NCBI RefSeq assembly: GCF_963678635.1
Contig: NC_087066.1
Location: 45,931,225 to 45,995,224, forward strand
DNA: 64,000 nt
Source of the DNA: Symsagittifera roscoffensis
Lineage: Eukaryota; Xenacoelomorpha; Acoela; Convolutidae
Direction: 5' to 3'
Part shown: one piece after another, positions 61,381 to 64,000 of the stretch
How the letters are laid out: each line of letters opens with the position of its first letter
Position numbering within the stretch: the first letter of the stretch is position 1
Program-made: the position numbers and the translations under genes
Notes under the pieces: generated by a model
Told to the model about the DNA's origin: nothing
Seen by the model: the letters and a program-made list of their open reading frames with translations, nothing else
Database searches by the model: none

Positions 61381-64000
61381 ATTTTATGCTATAGTGGATT
61401 GCAGTCAATTCGTGAAACTTTCGGTTTGCTTTGAACCCAAGCTAAAAGATCCTGTGTCTGTGATTTTTGCCTCACTTCTACTTTCCTGGTTTTGTTTAAC
61501 TGTCATGATGATGACGTCATCTTCTTCCTTGAGCTTTTAAATTTTCAAAATATGCTCGTTAGTATCCTTTTGGTTTTGAAAAAACACATAACAGCCTGTT
61601 CGTCATTTTCTAGTTTTTCTAGTATTTCCGTCTCCGTTATTGCTTTTTTTTCGTTTTAACTTTTCTATCTTGTTTTTTCCAGTTTTTTTTGTCTTTGCTT
61701 TTGGTGTCTTGTAGAAAATACATTTTTTTGCATCTCTTATATTCTTTGTCTTGGTTTTTGCTCCTCTGATAATTACTGTACTTTTTTCACTGGTTTACCG
61801 TGTGGATACTGGTTCGCATACTATGATGTTTTTCTCAATTCCAATTTCAGTCTCTTGTTGCTGCTCTTGTTTCTGCATTCAACTTAGGTTTGATTTTTTG
61901 TTAGGGTGGTCGGTTTCTCTAGCAGGAGCTGCAGTAACAAATAACTTGCGAGTGATACATGTAATTTAGTACTTGTCCTTGAATTTGTTGCAAGGAGCAC
62001 AAAAGTATTTCTATTACATTCTATTACTTTATCATCAGTCTTAAAAAACAAATTGCTACTACATTTTGCACTGCCAGGATTCATTTTAAGCTTCTGCTTC
62101 ATTCTCTTTGCCTTTTTCAATTATTACTCTCTGACTAAACACTCCTCGTAACGATTTCAGTTGTTTTTTGTACAATATTTTGCCTCCTAGATGAGCTATC
62201 TTAGATGTGTTCGGAGTGTTCAACAACATGCTCACGTATAGTCCGCTCTGTGTGACTAAAATGCATCTTTCCAAAATCGCCGAGCTTTGACTAGTTGGGT
62301 TGCGGATCAAACATACCTCTTTATAATTACTGAGTTAACTCAAGTTCCTCAGTCCAAAAGTTCAGCTAAAGCCTCAGTTTCCGGTCAAGCTAACCATAGG
62401 GCTGGTTTCAATCTAACCTTAGGGTCTGAGCACCCTGTCCCGATTTATCAAGACTTTTTTTAACCTATTTTCACTTCATACTTGTTTTTGGGATCTTTTA
62501 TTTAAATCATGCCGTGGTTCGGATCGGTGGTCAAGTCGTCGCATCCTGTGTTTGTTCATAAAGAACATCCCAGAATGAATTGGTCAGAGTCATCACAGTT
62601 CTCCACCTTGTTAAGCTAATCAAGAAATGTCTGCCTCTTATCTGCCGTGAGATTTTTGGTGTTCTGCCAGCTACAAAATTTCGCTTTGGCTTGCGGCAGC
62701 TAATTGAAAGTCGGTAGTTGCCAAATCCAATCTTCCGTAGCCCATGCCCGTCTATGTGCTGATAGTCACGACATTGACCACCGCTCCGGTGCCCAACAAG
62801 CCTTTGACCGGGAATTGTCTCCTCTGTTATGAGTGTTATTTGAGCAAACTCAGCATAAGCCCAGCTAAGACAGCCTCAGAGCCTTTATGAACAGCATCCG
62901 TTTCTCCCATCGCGTTTTGTCCAAAGAGCCTGACTTTCAGCTCCTCCTGCTCTGTGTAAATAATTTCCTCCTCATGGAACTTTCTCGTGAAATAGGCTTT
63001 GGATTATCTTTTGAGACCATCCTAATTTATCATGAACAGGTAAAGAGCATGGATCTCTATGTCGTGTCCATCCACTTTCATCAATCTTGTGTTGCCGGCC
63101 TCGAGTAACGCTCGTACTGATCTTGAATCCAGTTCAGTTTTTCTAAGGCATATATTTTTGCATATATAGGCATATATGTTTGCATATATATCTTAGTGGA
63201 TTAGAGATGTTTCAGCTCAAACCCTTGTTAACCTCATGTTTTGCTACTGATATGATCAATACTATTTTGACTACTTCCTTTAAAATCATGTTGAACTTCA
63301 AGCTTCCACATTTGGGCGCGTGTTTCTTCTCTGTTTTCGTTGTCTTGTCTATAGTAACGAGTCGTTCATTTAGTCCAGTTTCTTCCAACACCGATTTTAC
63401 CCATTGCTCCAACTCTTTCGTTGATAGCGCCTGTTGTACTTTTTGTAACGCAGCCCTTGATGATATACCATTATCCACTTGAAGTGGTGTCGAAGTCAAG
63501 GTATTTAAGATCAATCTGATTGCATCCTCGGCTGCCGCTCTCATTTTTTCTGTCATGAGGGTTCTACGGGATTCTTTTTTTTCTGGTCTCGGCGGCATTA
63601 ATCAAACGTGCTTGGCTGGATTTCACTCTCAGCAATGCTTCTTTGTGCCCGGGGTGCTTTGCATCAGCTTCCGCATCCAGAACTCATTCAAAACTTAATA
63701 AAAAGTTTTCGCAGGTTACAGGAAGCAACGCGAGCCTAACTTTCTGATAAGTCCCTTGACATGTTCTTCATGATCCTCTTCTGTCGCATTAAGGTCATCG
63801 AGGAAAAACCAGTTGTTTTCATGCCTTGTTTCCATGTAAGAAAAGACAACACCTTGTGGTCTAGGGAGCCGCAGTGTATGCCAGATCTTCTTTCTTCTTT
63901 GTCATCTCGTGGTTTGTAGCAACCGGAACTCGTGTCAGTGTTCGTGTCACCATAACTTTCAATATTTGCTGTAAAAGTTTTGAGTACTCGGTCTGATTAG
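61381..64000 (-). pseudogene. Coding-like but broken minus-strand region, unresolved
   Basis: G+C content rises, and the minus strand shows several protein-like stretches separated by stops or frame changes: YMETRHENNWFFLDDLNATE (about 63830), the 128-codon frame at 63598-63212, LEAGNTRLMKVDGHDIEIHA (about 63100) and an unstarted frame of about 114 codons at about 62880-62535. At the low end, Lys-rich and EEDDVIIMTVKQNQ-type frames continue to about 61380. The pattern suggests a decayed multi-kilobase retroelement or a host gene with unrecognised introns. I cannot assign a family. Confidence 0.4.
63212..63598 (-). CDS. 128-codon open frame, unknown protein
   Basis: It starts ATG (MPPRPEKKESRRTLMTEKMR) and continues AAAEDAIRLILNTLTSTPLQ and ALSTKELEQWVKSVLEETGL, then a basic stretch. 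The helical, charged composition resembles the start of a structural (gag- or ORF1-like) retroelement protein, but I recognise no domain. It is the longest intact frame of the broken region it sits in. Confidence 0.4.
   Translation of the reverse strand: MPPRPEKKESRRTLMTEKMRAAAEDAIRLILNTLTSTPLQVDNGISSRAALQKVQQALSTKELEQWVKSVLEETGLNERLVTIDKTTKTEKKHAPKCGSLKFNMILKEVVKIVLIISVAKHEVNKGLS

Noticed and set aside
62700-62830. Aspartic-protease-like GTGAVVNVV in a minus-strand frame
   Set aside because: The catalytic Asp is absent, an overlapping frame is longer and open, and no flanking protease motif is visible.

Overview
The window is about 67% A+T eukaryotic DNA: split genes with GT/AG introns from 75 nt to over 9 kb, dense dispersed and tandem repeats, and decayed non-LTR retrotransposon fragments. 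Two genes point to an animal with motile cilia: a CFAP58-like ciliary coiled-coil gene and a sarcospan-like four-pass membrane protein gene. I cannot name the phylum. The proteins are quite diverged from the vertebrate versions I remember, so an invertebrate is my inference.

From 38.57 kb down to 3.17 kb the minus strand carries one large gene, a CFAP58 homologue. I place twelve coding exons. Eleven join in frame with good phase agreement (520 codons in all); one short exon (27349-27399) is tentative. The start codon lies directly on the first splice donor. The last third of the protein is not in the window and should lie beyond base 1. The introns hold most of the repeats, three non-LTR retrotransposon remnants and, nested in the 17.2-27.3 kb intron on the plus strand, a small three-exon gene (22023-22678). 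That gene encodes a 138-residue secreted protein with a signal peptide and many dibasic sites, which looks like a neuropeptide or peptide-hormone precursor.

From 38.6 to 49.7 kb I see no clear gene. There is a young 2.15-kb tandem duplication (39552-43859), a 200-base assembly gap (45205-45404), a 41-bp minisatellite (48582-48826) and repeat elements. A sarcospan-like gene follows on the plus strand (49699-57822). Its C-terminal three exons carry four membrane spans and are convincing; its N-terminal exons are less certain. Beyond it are inverted-repeat elements, and from 61.4 kb to the end a more G+C-rich minus-strand region with broken coding-like frames.

The most interesting non-genic signal is a group of non-autonomous dispersed elements (families R1 and R2, over 20 copies or fragments). 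Both families start TTGTTCCGAC, end TTGTT, carry a 10-bp inverted repeat whose right arm is set back from the 3' end, and have a 3' hairpin shortly before the end. This resembles Helentron-derived non-autonomous elements, but no autonomous partner is visible here.
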